Assembly (NCBI GenBank): GCA_004552615.1
Contig: SFNZ01000048.1
Coordinates: forward strand, 1 to 13,473
Direction: 5' to 3'
DNA length: 13,473 nt
From: Bacteroidales bacterium
GTDB lineage: Bacteria; Bacteroidota; Bacteroidia; Bacteroidales; UBA932
Shown: positions 7,526 to 13,473 of the stretch, piece after piece
How positions within the stretch are numbered: the stretch's first letter is position 1
How the letters are laid out: each line of letters opens with the position of its first letter
Position numbers and translations under genes: made by a program
The notes under the pieces: model-generated
Told to the model about the DNA's origin: nothing
Database searches by the model: none
What the model saw: only the letters and a program-made list of their open reading frames with translations

Positions 7526-8128
7526 ATGAAAAAAGTACAGGACGCCAGCATCGGCGGCAGGAATTTTTTCCTCGATGAAGATGCCTATGAAAGACTTGGA
7601 GAATATCTCGGACATTTCCGTGCAAGGCTGAATGCAAACAGTCCGAAGATGGCTCCGGAGCAGATTGACGAGGTGATGAATGACCTTGAGTCGAGAATCG
7701 CGGAGCTTTTCATGAAAGAGACCGGAAGCACGAACAGGACGGTGAGCATCGAACTGGTGAACCGCGTGACATCCCAGCTCGGGATGCCTGACGGAAGCCA
7801 GGAAAGCGAAACCGCATACGGCACCGGACCGGAGACCTCCGGCAACATGCCGCCATTCGGGGAGCCGCACAAGAAGATATACAGGAGCATGGATGACAAG
7901 GTAATCGGCGGTATATGCTCCGGTCTGGCGATATATTTCGGCGTGGACGTTGTTCTCGTCAGGCTGCTCGCAATCATCGCGCTTATAGCCGGTACCGCAG
8001 GATTCTGGGTCTATGTGATATTCTGGATTGTAATCCCGAAGGCGGAGACACCGGTGCAGAAATGCGAGATGCACGGACTGCCCCTGACGGCTGAGAATCT
8101 CGCGCGCTTCAACATTAAAAGAAAATAA
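7526..8128 (+). CDS. PspC-domain membrane protein, first gene of PspC-PadR-PspC operon
   Basis: This protein has 200 residues. The frame is open further upstream, but the ATG at 7526 is the natural start: it lies after the promoter and opens a sequence (MKKVQDASIGG) parallel to the start of the third gene (MNPVKKMSIGG). Residues 5-90 form an acidic helical domain related to that of the other PspC protein; it recalls the helical sensor-like modules found on membrane proteins encoded beside PadR regulators. A Gly/Ser/Thr/Pro-rich linker (90-113) leads to a PspC domain (about 116-173) with the family pattern KKIYRS, GGICSGLAIYFGVD, VRLL and a hydrophobic region at about 143-171 (one or two membrane passes). 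PspC in proteobacteria is the inner-membrane partner of the phage-shock response; in Bacteroidota the role is inferred as membrane-stress sensing or protection. The stop is 3 bp before padR. Confidence 0.85.
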   Translation: MKKVQDASIGGRNFFLDEDAYERLGEYLGHFRARLNANSPKMAPEQIDEVMNDLESRIAELFMKETGSTNRTVSIELVNRVTSQLGMPDGSQESETAYGTGPETSGNMPPFGEPHKKIYRSMDDKVIGGICSGLAIYFGVDVVLVRLLAIIALIAGTAGFWVYVIFWIVIPKAETPVQKCEMHGLPLTAENLARFNIKRK

Positions 8129-8131
8129 GAC

Positions 8132-8461
8132 ATGGAAAGTACAGCTGACAACATCAGGTCCCAAATGCGGAAAGGTGTTCTGGAATACTGCATCCTCTGC
8201 ATCCTGGCGAAGCGTGAGGCCTATGCTTCGTCCATCATAGAGGAACTCAAGGCGGCGAACATGATTGTGGTGGAAGGGACATTGTACCCTCTCCTGATAC
8301 GTGAGAAGAACCAAGGCCTGCTGTCCTACAGATGGGAGGAGTCGCCACAGGGGCCGCCGAGGAAGTATTACATGATAACCGAGAAGGGACGTGCGCTGCT
8401 TCAGGAGATGGACAATGCATGGAACGAAATCGTCACGACCATCGACACATTGAAGAAATAA
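8132..8461 (+). CDS. PadR-family transcriptional regulator
   Basis: This is a compact 109-residue PadR protein. The winged-helix region covers about residues 10-95, with the family hallmarks KGVLEYCILCILA near the start, a helix with YASSIIEELK, then EGTLYPLL and a wing ending RKYYMITEKGRALL. A short C-terminal helix (96-109) would serve as the dimerisation arm, as in the short PadR subclass. PadR proteins are usually repressors released by small molecules or stress. It sits 3 bp after one pspC-type gene and 21 bp before another, so translation of the three is likely coupled and the regulator probably controls its own operon, perhaps through the palindrome at 7450-7475. No separate promoter is seen for it. 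Confidence 0.92.
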   Translation: MESTADNIRSQMRKGVLEYCILCILAKREAYASSIIEELKAANMIVVEGTLYPLLIREKNQGLLSYRWEESPQGPPRKYYMITEKGRALLQEMDNAWNEIVTTIDTLKK

Positions 8462-8482
8462 ACCGGAATAAAAGGAAAGACT

Positions 8483-9535
8483 ATGAACCCTGTGAAAAAA
8501 ATGAGCATAGGCGGATATGCCTTCACCATGGAGAGCGAAGCCGTGGACAGGATAGGAGAATATTTTTCCGAACTGAAAGAGCACTACAAGGACATTGAGG
8601 GCGGGAGCGAGATAATGGAAGGAATCGAGGAAAGGATGGCGGAGCTCCTGATCGAGAGATGCGGAACCTCCGGCGTGGTCACTACGGCCGATGCATCGGC
8701 TGTGATGGAGACTCTCGGCAAACCTGAAAAAATCGAGGAGGAGTCGGATATGGACGAGGGGAATGCGAACGGACTAAACACCGGGTCCCCGGGGATGCCA
8801 AACGATGAACGGCCGGCGAAGAAACTGTACCGGGACGTCGAGAACGGAAAGTTCCTCGGAGTCTGCAGCGGACTCGGGGCGTATTTCAATATTGACGTGG
8901 TGACCATAAGGGCCATTTTCGTAATAGTAACGGCAGTCTTCTGGTTCACTTTCGGCAGAAGGTTCGATGGCGCGGTCCTGATACCGATACTGATATATCT
9001 CATATTAGGGTTCATAACGCCTGCTGCCAAGACCGTAAAGGAGAAACACCGGATGAAAGGTGAGGGCAATACAGTTCAGGAAATCCAGAAGTCGGTCGAG
9101 AATTCATTCCGGGAGGCATCCGGGGCAATCCGCGAAATCGGCAACTCCGATGCAGTGAAAGGCGCGGGAAATTTCATATTGAAGACCTGCGGCGTGATTC
9201 TGTTCATCCTGGGATTCTGCGGGCTGTTTGCAGGCGGAATCATGATAATATGGGACCAGATGTTCGGATTCAAAATGCTGCCTGACAGGGTGTTGTTCGA
9301 TATTATCAGGGATGCTCCGGTACTGTATGCCACACTGCAGATGCTCTGGGTGAAATGCATCATCTGCCTCGCATATTTCCTGCCGTTCACCGGAATGATA
9401 TATGGAGGAATACAGCTTCTGTTCGGTTTCAAGTCACCTAAATGGCATCCGGGCATGGTGATTTTCCTGCTCTGGCTGATGGTACTGACAATGCTCGCGG
9501 TACTTGTCGCCATAGGTTGTTTGCCCGTTCATTAA
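8483..9535 (+). CDS. PspC-domain multi-pass membrane protein, third gene of PspC-PadR-PspC operon
   Basis: This 350-residue protein starts at an ATG preceded by AAAAGGAAAG, one of the few purine-rich ribosome-binding-like sites in the window. Residues 7-85 form an acidic helical domain homologous to that of the first operon protein (SIGG...GEYF...EGIEERMAELL against SIGG...GEYL...NDLESRIAELF), so the two arose by duplication. A polar linker (86-112) leads to the PspC domain (about 113-180; KKLYRD, GVCSGLGAYFNID, VTIRAIF). A charged, probably helical stretch (182-225) follows, then about three more membrane segments near 233-256, 285-312 and 323-346. The C-terminal membrane half has no counterpart in the first protein. 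It probably acts in the inner membrane as a stress sensor or effector under PadR control; no enzymatic motif is visible. Its stop lies in the convergent zone with the peptidase gene. Confidence 0.85.
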   Translation: MNPVKKMSIGGYAFTMESEAVDRIGEYFSELKEHYKDIEGGSEIMEGIEERMAELLIERCGTSGVVTTADASAVMETLGKPEKIEEESDMDEGNANGLNTGSPGMPNDERPAKKLYRDVENGKFLGVCSGLGAYFNIDVVTIRAIFVIVTAVFWFTFGRRFDGAVLIPILIYLILGFITPAAKTVKEKHRMKGEGNTVQEIQKSVENSFREASGAIREIGNSDAVKGAGNFILKTCGVILFILGFCGLFAGGIMIIWDQMFGFKMLPDRVLFDIIRDAPVLYATLQMLWVKCIICLAYFLPFTGMIYGGIQLLFGFKSPKWHPGMVIFLLWLMVLTMLAVLVAIGCLPVH

Positions 9536-9557
9536 TTGTTTGAACATTTAACATACT

Positions 9558-9574
9558 TTGGCACGATAATGGTA
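9558..9574 (+). promoter_or_regulatory. Possible sigma-54-type promoter in the convergent intergenic region
   Basis: TTGGCACGATAATGGTA matches the sigma-54 consensus YTGGCACG-N4-TTGCW fully over the -24 half and only partly over the -12 half (TGGT instead of TTGC). The critical -12 GC is GT here. It points to the plus strand, where no coding gene follows before the hairpin at 9634. It may be fortuitous. Confidence 0.25.
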
Positions 9575-9633
9575 TATAGAATGTCAGAAGACAAAAAACA
9601 CATAAGCTAGTTTAATTCATATTGAATAACATC

Positions 9634-9676
9634 AACAGCGGCCAGTCGGGAGACTAACCGCTGTTATCGTTTTCTT
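9634..9676 (+). terminator. Hairpin terminator between convergent genes
   Basis: An 8-bp perfect stem (AACAGCGG 9634-9641, CCGCTGTT 9658-9665) encloses a smaller stem (AGTC 9644-9647, GACT 9652-9655) with a GGGA loop. Plus-strand sequence downstream is T-rich (ATCGTTTTCTT), as expected for termination of the PspC operon about 100 bp after its last stop. The same stem read from the minus strand could slow transcripts of the peptidase operon, but its downstream T content is weaker. Confidence 0.65.
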
Positions 9677-9715
9677 ATGGCCTGTAAATCAACGCAATCT
9701 GCAGGACGTCTGAGG

Positions 9716-11164
9716 TTACTGCTCAGGGGCGAACATAGGGTCCCAGGCAGGAAGCCTTACAGGAGTCTGGGCGAGCATGTCGATGATATCCGACGGAATG
9801 TATTTCTTCTCGGCCACGAGACGGAACATATATTCATTGAACCACTCGTCAGTCATTATCAGATGTCCCTTGTAGCCGCTGTCGGCACCCCAGCTGTTCT
9901 CGACCATCCATTTCACCGGAGTCCCGTCCCTGAGGTCCACTGCCATCAGGGTCATTGCATGGGACGAGCCGCTCGCATGGGTCAGGACTCTCTCACGCTT
10001 GTCCATGGTGAACTCCACTCCGAGCAAAGAGGAATAGTCGTAGTTGGCAATGTCGAGCACGCCCTTCTTCGAATTCAGGAACTTGCCCACGTCGCAAGAG
10101 AAATACATGGCCTTGCCATCCTTGATGGAAGCGATGGCAATCTCCTTGATTCGCTCCACCGGAAGATTGATATAGAGCCAGTTGTGTCCGTCATAGACAT
10201 GGCGGTCATAGTCGATTTCATAGACCTTGCCATATTCTCTAGTCGGGTCGTTCATGAGCATGACATAGTTGTCGTTGAGAGCCTCTCCCACGAACTCCTC
10301 ATAGAAGGATACCGGTGTGTACGTGGCGCGGCTGACGAACTCTCCCTTGGAGTCATATCTCGTCCACTCGAATTCCTGCGGTGGCACTCCGAGGCAGAGG
10401 GAAAGAATCCTGTAAACGTCCGAGAGCACGTCCTCCTTGACTGCCTGGAGCCTTGCAGATACGTCCTTGAGGGCTGCCTCTGCCTTCTTGCCCTTGAGCG
10501 CAGCGAGGCCTGCCGCCTCATAGGTCTCGCGGAGAAGGAGTCCGCCCTGGCGGAGGACTGTCTTGAGCTGGGAGGACATCTGGGAGGTATTGTTGCTGCT
10601 GTAGGTCTCCGGCATTGCATCCGAAGGAACGACTCCGTATTTCAGGGCCAGGTCGGACACTCCGGTAAACTGCCCTCCGTCACCTATAGGGTTGGAGAAT
10701 AGCCAGTCCACTTTCCGGTCATCAAACGGAAGATCCTTTGTGTCAATGACTCCCTGAAGGAACAGGTTGGCCTTCTCGAGCTGGTCATAGAAGAAAAGAT
10801 AGTTCTGCGAGAACGTGAATGCACCGAGGTCATGCCTGTCTATCACAGAGGCCCTCATCACGTTGAGACCGGTGAAAAGCCAGCATCTTCCGGATGATTT
10901 CTGGTCGGTGATGCCCTTGGTCTTCACTTCATCGGAAAAATGCGTGTCTATCATGGCAGCGTTTCCGGCATTGGTGGCAAGAACGCTTATTGCATTGCCT
11001 GCCAATGCGTTGCGCAATGCCTTGTCAGATGCGTTCCCGGTATATCCGCGGCTGATGCGCTGCAGGACTTCAGGGGTTATTCCTCCGTCTGGGGCCACCT
11101 GCGCGTGAGAGAATGCCGGCATTGACAATATCAATGCTGCGGCGAAAGCAATTGTCTTCTTCAT
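9716..11164 (-). CDS. Secreted C1B-family cysteine aminopeptidase (bleomycin hydrolase/PepC type)
   Basis: The protein has 482 residues with a classical signal peptide (Lys2-Lys3, hydrophobic core, AFSHA, cleavage near residue 21). The C1B papain-like catalytic set is complete: oxyanion Gln88 (TDQKSSGRCW), nucleophile Cys94, His402 (SGSSHAMTLMAVD) and Asn423 (VENSWG). The long helical insertion between about 190 and 260 is typical of bleomycin hydrolase/PepC, whose hexamers trim N-terminal residues from peptides inside a chamber. The C-terminal WDPM is also typical; there the C-terminal arm reaches toward the active site and sets aminopeptidase specificity. Most described members are cytosolic, so export to the periplasm or beyond is notable but recurs in Bacteroidota. 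It is the last gene of a probable three-gene operon, 19 bp after a lipoprotein gene. It probably degrades peptides in the envelope for nutrition or quality control. Confidence 0.92.
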   Translation of the reverse strand: MKKTIAFAAALILSMPAFSHAQVAPDGGITPEVLQRISRGYTGNASDKALRNALAGNAISVLATNAGNAAMIDTHFSDEVKTKGITDQKSSGRCWLFTGLNVMRASVIDRHDLGAFTFSQNYLFFYDQLEKANLFLQGVIDTKDLPFDDRKVDWLFSNPIGDGGQFTGVSDLALKYGVVPSDAMPETYSSNNTSQMSSQLKTVLRQGGLLLRETYEAAGLAALKGKKAEAALKDVSARLQAVKEDVLSDVYRILSLCLGVPPQEFEWTRYDSKGEFVSRATYTPVSFYEEFVGEALNDNYVMLMNDPTREYGKVYEIDYDRHVYDGHNWLYINLPVERIKEIAIASIKDGKAMYFSCDVGKFLNSKKGVLDIANYDYSSLLGVEFTMDKRERVLTHASGSSHAMTLMAVDLRDGTPVKWMVENSWGADSGYKGHLIMTDEWFNEYMFRLVAEKKYIPSDIIDMLAQTPVRLPAWDPMFAPEQ

Positions 11165-11183
11165 TGAAATCGGTAATAATATA

Positions 11184-12050
11184 TCAGAAATTTCTCCAGT
11201 CTTCTATCTGGGGCTCATATTCAGACCATTGAGGATCCCAGGCATATTCCCATTTGTCCCAGATCGTATACTCGCCATTCCCCCAATCTTGTTTGTAGAG
11301 ATGGTGATGATAGTATTCTTCATTGTTCGGGAAATATTCGGTGTGAATATATGAAGGGACATTCGTCACTGGAGGGCCGACAAGGCCTGCGAGGTAGAAT
11401 GTCCAGAAAATGTCCGTTCCCGTCAGATAGAAGATTTTTCCCGCATTCCCCGGCAGGCAGAAACTGCCGGACTGGAGAGTATACGGCATCCAGCCGTAAT
11501 TAGGATAATCCGTATAGAAAATATTGACGTCAGTCTTCTCCCCAGCGTAGTCTTTGTACTTGATATTCACAAGATTGCCGGACTTGTCATATCTCATGGT
11601 TATGACATCCCCGTCATAATTGATGTGCACGAGACGGGCATCGGAATTGTATCCGAACTTCCAGTAATATTGTTCTCCGTTCGCCTGGGTCTCCTTGCAC
11701 AGGTTGGCGAAACCGTTTGCGCCTATGGTGAAATCGAAGGTATCGTATTTGGACTCCTCCGGATAGCAATAATCCTTTATCCTCACGGTCATCCCTTCAG
11801 CCCTGGTTGCAGGCAGGTATTCTATATCGCATCCGAGGATCTTGACAGGAAGGCCCTTGGAATTCAGGGTGACATCACCATCGGAAAGGTTCAGCATTTT
11901 CCTGTATTCAGGTTTCGCGGCAACGACGTTGGCCGGGTTGACCGTACCGGGACCATCGTTGTTCACGATATCGTCGGGGAGATCGGCTTTATTGCACGCG
12001 AGGACCGCGAATGATACGGCCACAACGGCAAGAAGACTACGTATATTCAT
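11184..12050 (-). CDS. Uncharacterised lipoprotein with YD-repeat-like strands and aromatic C-terminus
   Basis: The 288-residue protein has a lipoprotein signal ending VLAC (Cys19), followed by NKADLPDD, whose acidic residues suit transport to the outer membrane or surface. Residues about 60-180 carry beta-strand repeats of the type W-x-F-x-Y-N-S-D-x-R-L and M-R-Y-D-K-S-G-N-L, seen in Bacteroidota lipoproteins of the DUF4595-like or YD-repeat kind; that family assignment is tentative. The last 50 residues are very rich in Tyr, Trp, His and Asp (YYHHHLY at 246-252, then six Trp), possibly a ligand- or metal-binding surface. No enzymatic motif is seen. The gene lies 20 bp after the beta-barrel-like gene and 19 bp before the peptidase gene on the same strand, so the three are probably cotranscribed and act together in the envelope. 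Confidence 0.8.
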   Translation of the reverse strand: MNIRSLLAVVAVSFAVLACNKADLPDDIVNNDGPGTVNPANVVAAKPEYRKMLNLSDGDVTLNSKGLPVKILGCDIEYLPATRAEGMTVRIKDYCYPEESKYDTFDFTIGANGFANLCKETQANGEQYYWKFGYNSDARLVHINYDGDVITMRYDKSGNLVNIKYKDYAGEKTDVNIFYTDYPNYGWMPYTLQSGSFCLPGNAGKIFYLTGTDIFWTFYLAGLVGPPVTNVPSYIHTEYFPNNEEYYHHHLYKQDWGNGEYTIWDKWEYAWDPQWSEYEPQIEDWRNF

Positions 12051-12070
12051 AAGGCTGTCAATTAATTAGC

Positions 12071-12808
12071 TTATTTCTTACCAATACGGAAACCGATGTA
12101 GAATGTGACTGCGGATGTCTTCAGCTTGGTATTATCCTTATAGTCGGAAATTTCCATCAATTCCGGGATGCTGCGTTTCATGGTGGCGGACTTTGCCTCC
12201 ACGCCCACGGAAATCACGCCCCACGATATGTTGGCTCCGTATGTGATGAACGGTGCGAAACATCCGGAGTAGTCCTCGGAGAGATACATTGCAGAATATG
12301 ATGGCAGGAAACGTCCGTAGAGGGAAATCCTCAGCTTGGATACCGGGTTGATGGTGAGGGAGGGACCGATGAAAAGGCCAGCATCGACCTGGAAATTCTT
12401 GAAAGATTTGAGTATTTCTGGTATCTCCTCCCCGGACTCATAATCGTCTTCATACCCGCCGGAATTCATGAGGTCCTGATATGGCGCGTTGTTGTATTTC
12501 GCTACATTCGTTGACATTCCGTAGTCGAGACCGAACTTCATTATCCCCGCTATCGGCTTCCTGTGAAGATAACTGGTCCTGCCGACAGTGAGGTTCGCGC
12601 CGTATTTCGAGTCCCAGGTATAGTCGGAATGTCCCGGAGCCTCGAGGCTCTGGTTCGTATAGCCGAAATAAAGGAATGTCTTCCTCTTGTTGTAGAAGGA
12701 CGAGGTCTGCTCCGGTTCGTATGATTTACTTTCCGATCCTGCAGCGGCAAAAGAGTCTATACCGATGAACAATGCCGCTGCTATGGCAATCACATAGCTT
12801 AGTCTCAT
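12071..12808 (-). CDS. Small outer-membrane beta-barrel-like protein, first gene of the peptidase operon
   Basis: From the ATG at 12808 the protein has 245 residues and a signal peptide (Arg2, hydrophobic to about 17, cleavage near SFAAA, 19-23). A GTG at 12823 would add five polar residues ahead of it and would coincide with the predicted transcription start, so 12808 is preferred. The mature part alternates aromatic/hydrophobic and polar residues in strands near 43-52, 66-78, 86-97, 138-153, 158-170, 185-208 and 230-243, with an acidic loop at 119-131. It ends in a strand (VTFYIGFRIG) plus KK. This pattern suits an 8- to 10-strand outer-membrane barrel, but no named family is recognised with certainty. 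It is the first gene behind the promoter at 12829-12859; the lipoprotein gene starts 20 bp after its stop. A pore, assembly partner or surface anchor for the downstream proteins is conceivable. Confidence 0.75.
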   Translation of the reverse strand: MRLSYVIAIAAALFIGIDSFAAAGSESKSYEPEQTSSFYNKRKTFLYFGYTNQSLEAPGHSDYTWDSKYGANLTVGRTSYLHRKPIAGIMKFGLDYGMSTNVAKYNNAPYQDLMNSGGYEDDYESGEEIPEILKSFKNFQVDAGLFIGPSLTINPVSKLRISLYGRFLPSYSAMYLSEDYSGCFAPFITYGANISWGVISVGVEAKSATMKRSIPELMEISDYKDNTKLKTSAVTFYIGFRIGKK

Positions 12809-12828
12809 ATCATTATTATTCACACTCT

Positions 12829-12859
12829 CAAATTTAAGGGAAATGCGGGATTTTTACAA
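12829..12859 (-). promoter_or_regulatory. Bacteroidota promoter of the barrel-lipoprotein-peptidase operon
   Basis: On the minus strand a -33 TTG (complement of 12857-12859) is followed after 20 bp by TAAATTTG (complement of 12829-12836), a full match to TAnnTTTG. Transcription would begin near 12822, about 14 nt before the ATG at 12808. The promoter lies between the upstream GH76 stop and this operon, so the operon can be expressed independently. Confidence 0.7.
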
Positions 12860-12875
12860 TACCGGAGAGTAAAAA

Positions 12876-13473
12876 CTACCGAGAGCGGCCGACAGCCGCA
12901 ATCCTGGCATACATTTCCGCCATTGCGCCTTGGGTGAGCAGCCACTTTTTCCCTTCTTCAGGCGTCCTGCAGTCTTCACCGAAAAGACCTTCGGCAGAAC
13001 GCCCGTGGTTCCAGGCCACGTCGAGTGAGGAGCGCACCGCATCAATATAGGTAGGGTCACCGTCGATCCTGTAGAGCTCTATAAGGCCCCTGAGCATCAC
13101 CGCATGGAACCAGACATTGCCCTTCTTCAGCACTTTGACCGGAGCTCCGTCCTCCGCAGTCCAGTCCTCGAAATAGTAACCGTAACAAGCGGCAGCAGTC
13201 CTGCGCGCATCATCGAGATATGTCTGGTCTTTGGTAATATTGTAAATAAGGCAGGCTGCCTGGATCATCTGGCCGCTGTTGTAGGAATATTTCTGCCTGG
13301 CAACTTTTCCTTCGAGATTGACGTTGTCGAAATACAGGTAGTCTGAAGTGTCAAGAAGATTCGATTTCGTCCAGTTGTACAGTTCAATGCCCTGCGCAAG
13401 GTATACTGGATTGGCGGTGGCCATGTAGAGTTTTGTGGCATAGACGGATCCCGGGGCATTGGAGCAGGTGTTT
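12876..13473 (-). CDS. C-terminal half of a GH76-family glycoside hydrolase (alpha-1,6-mannanase type), N-terminus beyond window
   Basis: The frame is open from the right edge to a TAG at 12876 (198 residues visible). The first visible residues, NTCSNAPGSVYATKLYMAT, followed by a YNSGQMIQAACLIYNIT segment and TYLDDARRTAAA, fit the (alpha/alpha)6-barrel repeats of GH76, where N-x-CS-x-NAP-like and YN-x-G motifs recur. Later helices (GLIELYRIDGDPTYIDAV, LTQGAMAEMYARIAAV) are consistent with the end of that barrel. GH76 enzymes cut alpha-1,6-mannan backbones of fungal or other glycans. The catalytic Asp pair lies in the N-terminal part outside the window, so activity and the signal sequence cannot be judged. 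It is followed on the same strand by the operon promoter, and the flank to the right may hold a polysaccharide utilisation locus. GH105/GH88-like barrels are a less likely alternative. Confidence 0.75.
   Translation of the reverse strand, partial: NTCSNAPGSVYATKLYMATANPVYLAQGIELYNWTKSNLLDTSDYLYFDNVNLEGKVARQKYSYNSGQMIQAACLIYNITKDQTYLDDARRTAAACYGYYFEDWTAEDGAPVKVLKKGNVWFHAVMLRGLIELYRIDGDPTYIDAVRSSLDVAWNHGRSAEGLFGEDCRTPEEGKKWLLTQGAMAEMYARIAAVGRSR

Noticed and set aside
7517..8584. Long minus-strand open frame opposite the PspC-PadR genes
   Set aside because: It is the complement of three well-supported plus-strand genes and its translation has no recognisable domain.
9569..9610. 13-codon ORF (MVYRMSEDKKHIS) in the convergent region
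   Set aside because: It is too short, has no ribosome-binding-like site, and its ATG lies within the candidate sigma-54 element.
9677..10702. Plus-strand open frame of 341 codons opposite the peptidase
   Set aside because: The minus strand carries a complete C1B peptidase with all catalytic residues; the plus frame is its shadow.

Overview
The window comes from a Bacteroidota chromosome, most likely order Bacteroidales. The support is the promoter grammar (several TAnnTTTG -7 boxes, two with a TTG about 20-21 bp upstream), weak or absent Shine-Dalgarno sequences, lipoproteins with acidic residues just after the lipid-anchored cysteine, a membrane-anchored TPR-AraC regulator, and a GH76 mannanase-type enzyme. 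GC looks moderate, around 50%. I cannot name the genus. I saw no tRNA, rRNA, CRISPR array, insertion sequence or phage gene. No gene-free stretch exceeds 300 bases; the largest gaps are 875-1035, 2677-2804, 7359-7525 and 9536-9715, and each has its own entry or is described with its flanking genes.

Left part (1-2676, minus strand): a truncated surface lipoprotein with three group-2 bacterial Ig-like domains lies downstream of a one-component transmembrane regulator (signal peptide, TPRs, one membrane helix, AraC-type DNA-binding domain). Between them lie two 15-bp direct repeats exactly 21 bp apart, just upstream of a -7 box that has no -33 element. This is the geometry of an AraC-type activator site and is the most interesting observation here.

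Centre (2805-9535, plus strand): a UvrA-family excinuclease ATPase with a possibly leaderless start is followed after 21 bp by a TGS/ThrRS-like-domain nucleoside (uridine-type) kinase, and this pair ends at a strong intrinsic terminator. Next is a three-gene PspC / PadR / PspC operon with its own promoter and a palindrome near the predicted transcription start. The two PspC proteins share a related N-terminal helical domain and look like membrane components of an envelope-stress module controlled by the PadR repressor.

Convergence zone (9536-9715): an intrinsic-terminator-like hairpin lies between convergent genes, preceded by a sigma-54-like sequence. Together they could bound a small RNA.

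Right part (9716-13473, minus strand): a probable operon of a small outer-membrane beta-barrel-like protein, a lipoprotein and a secreted C1B (bleomycin hydrolase/PepC-type) cysteine peptidase, driven by a well-formed promoter at 12829-12859. Upstream is the C-terminal half of a GH76 glycoside hydrolase that runs off the window, suggesting a glycan-utilisation locus beyond the right edge.
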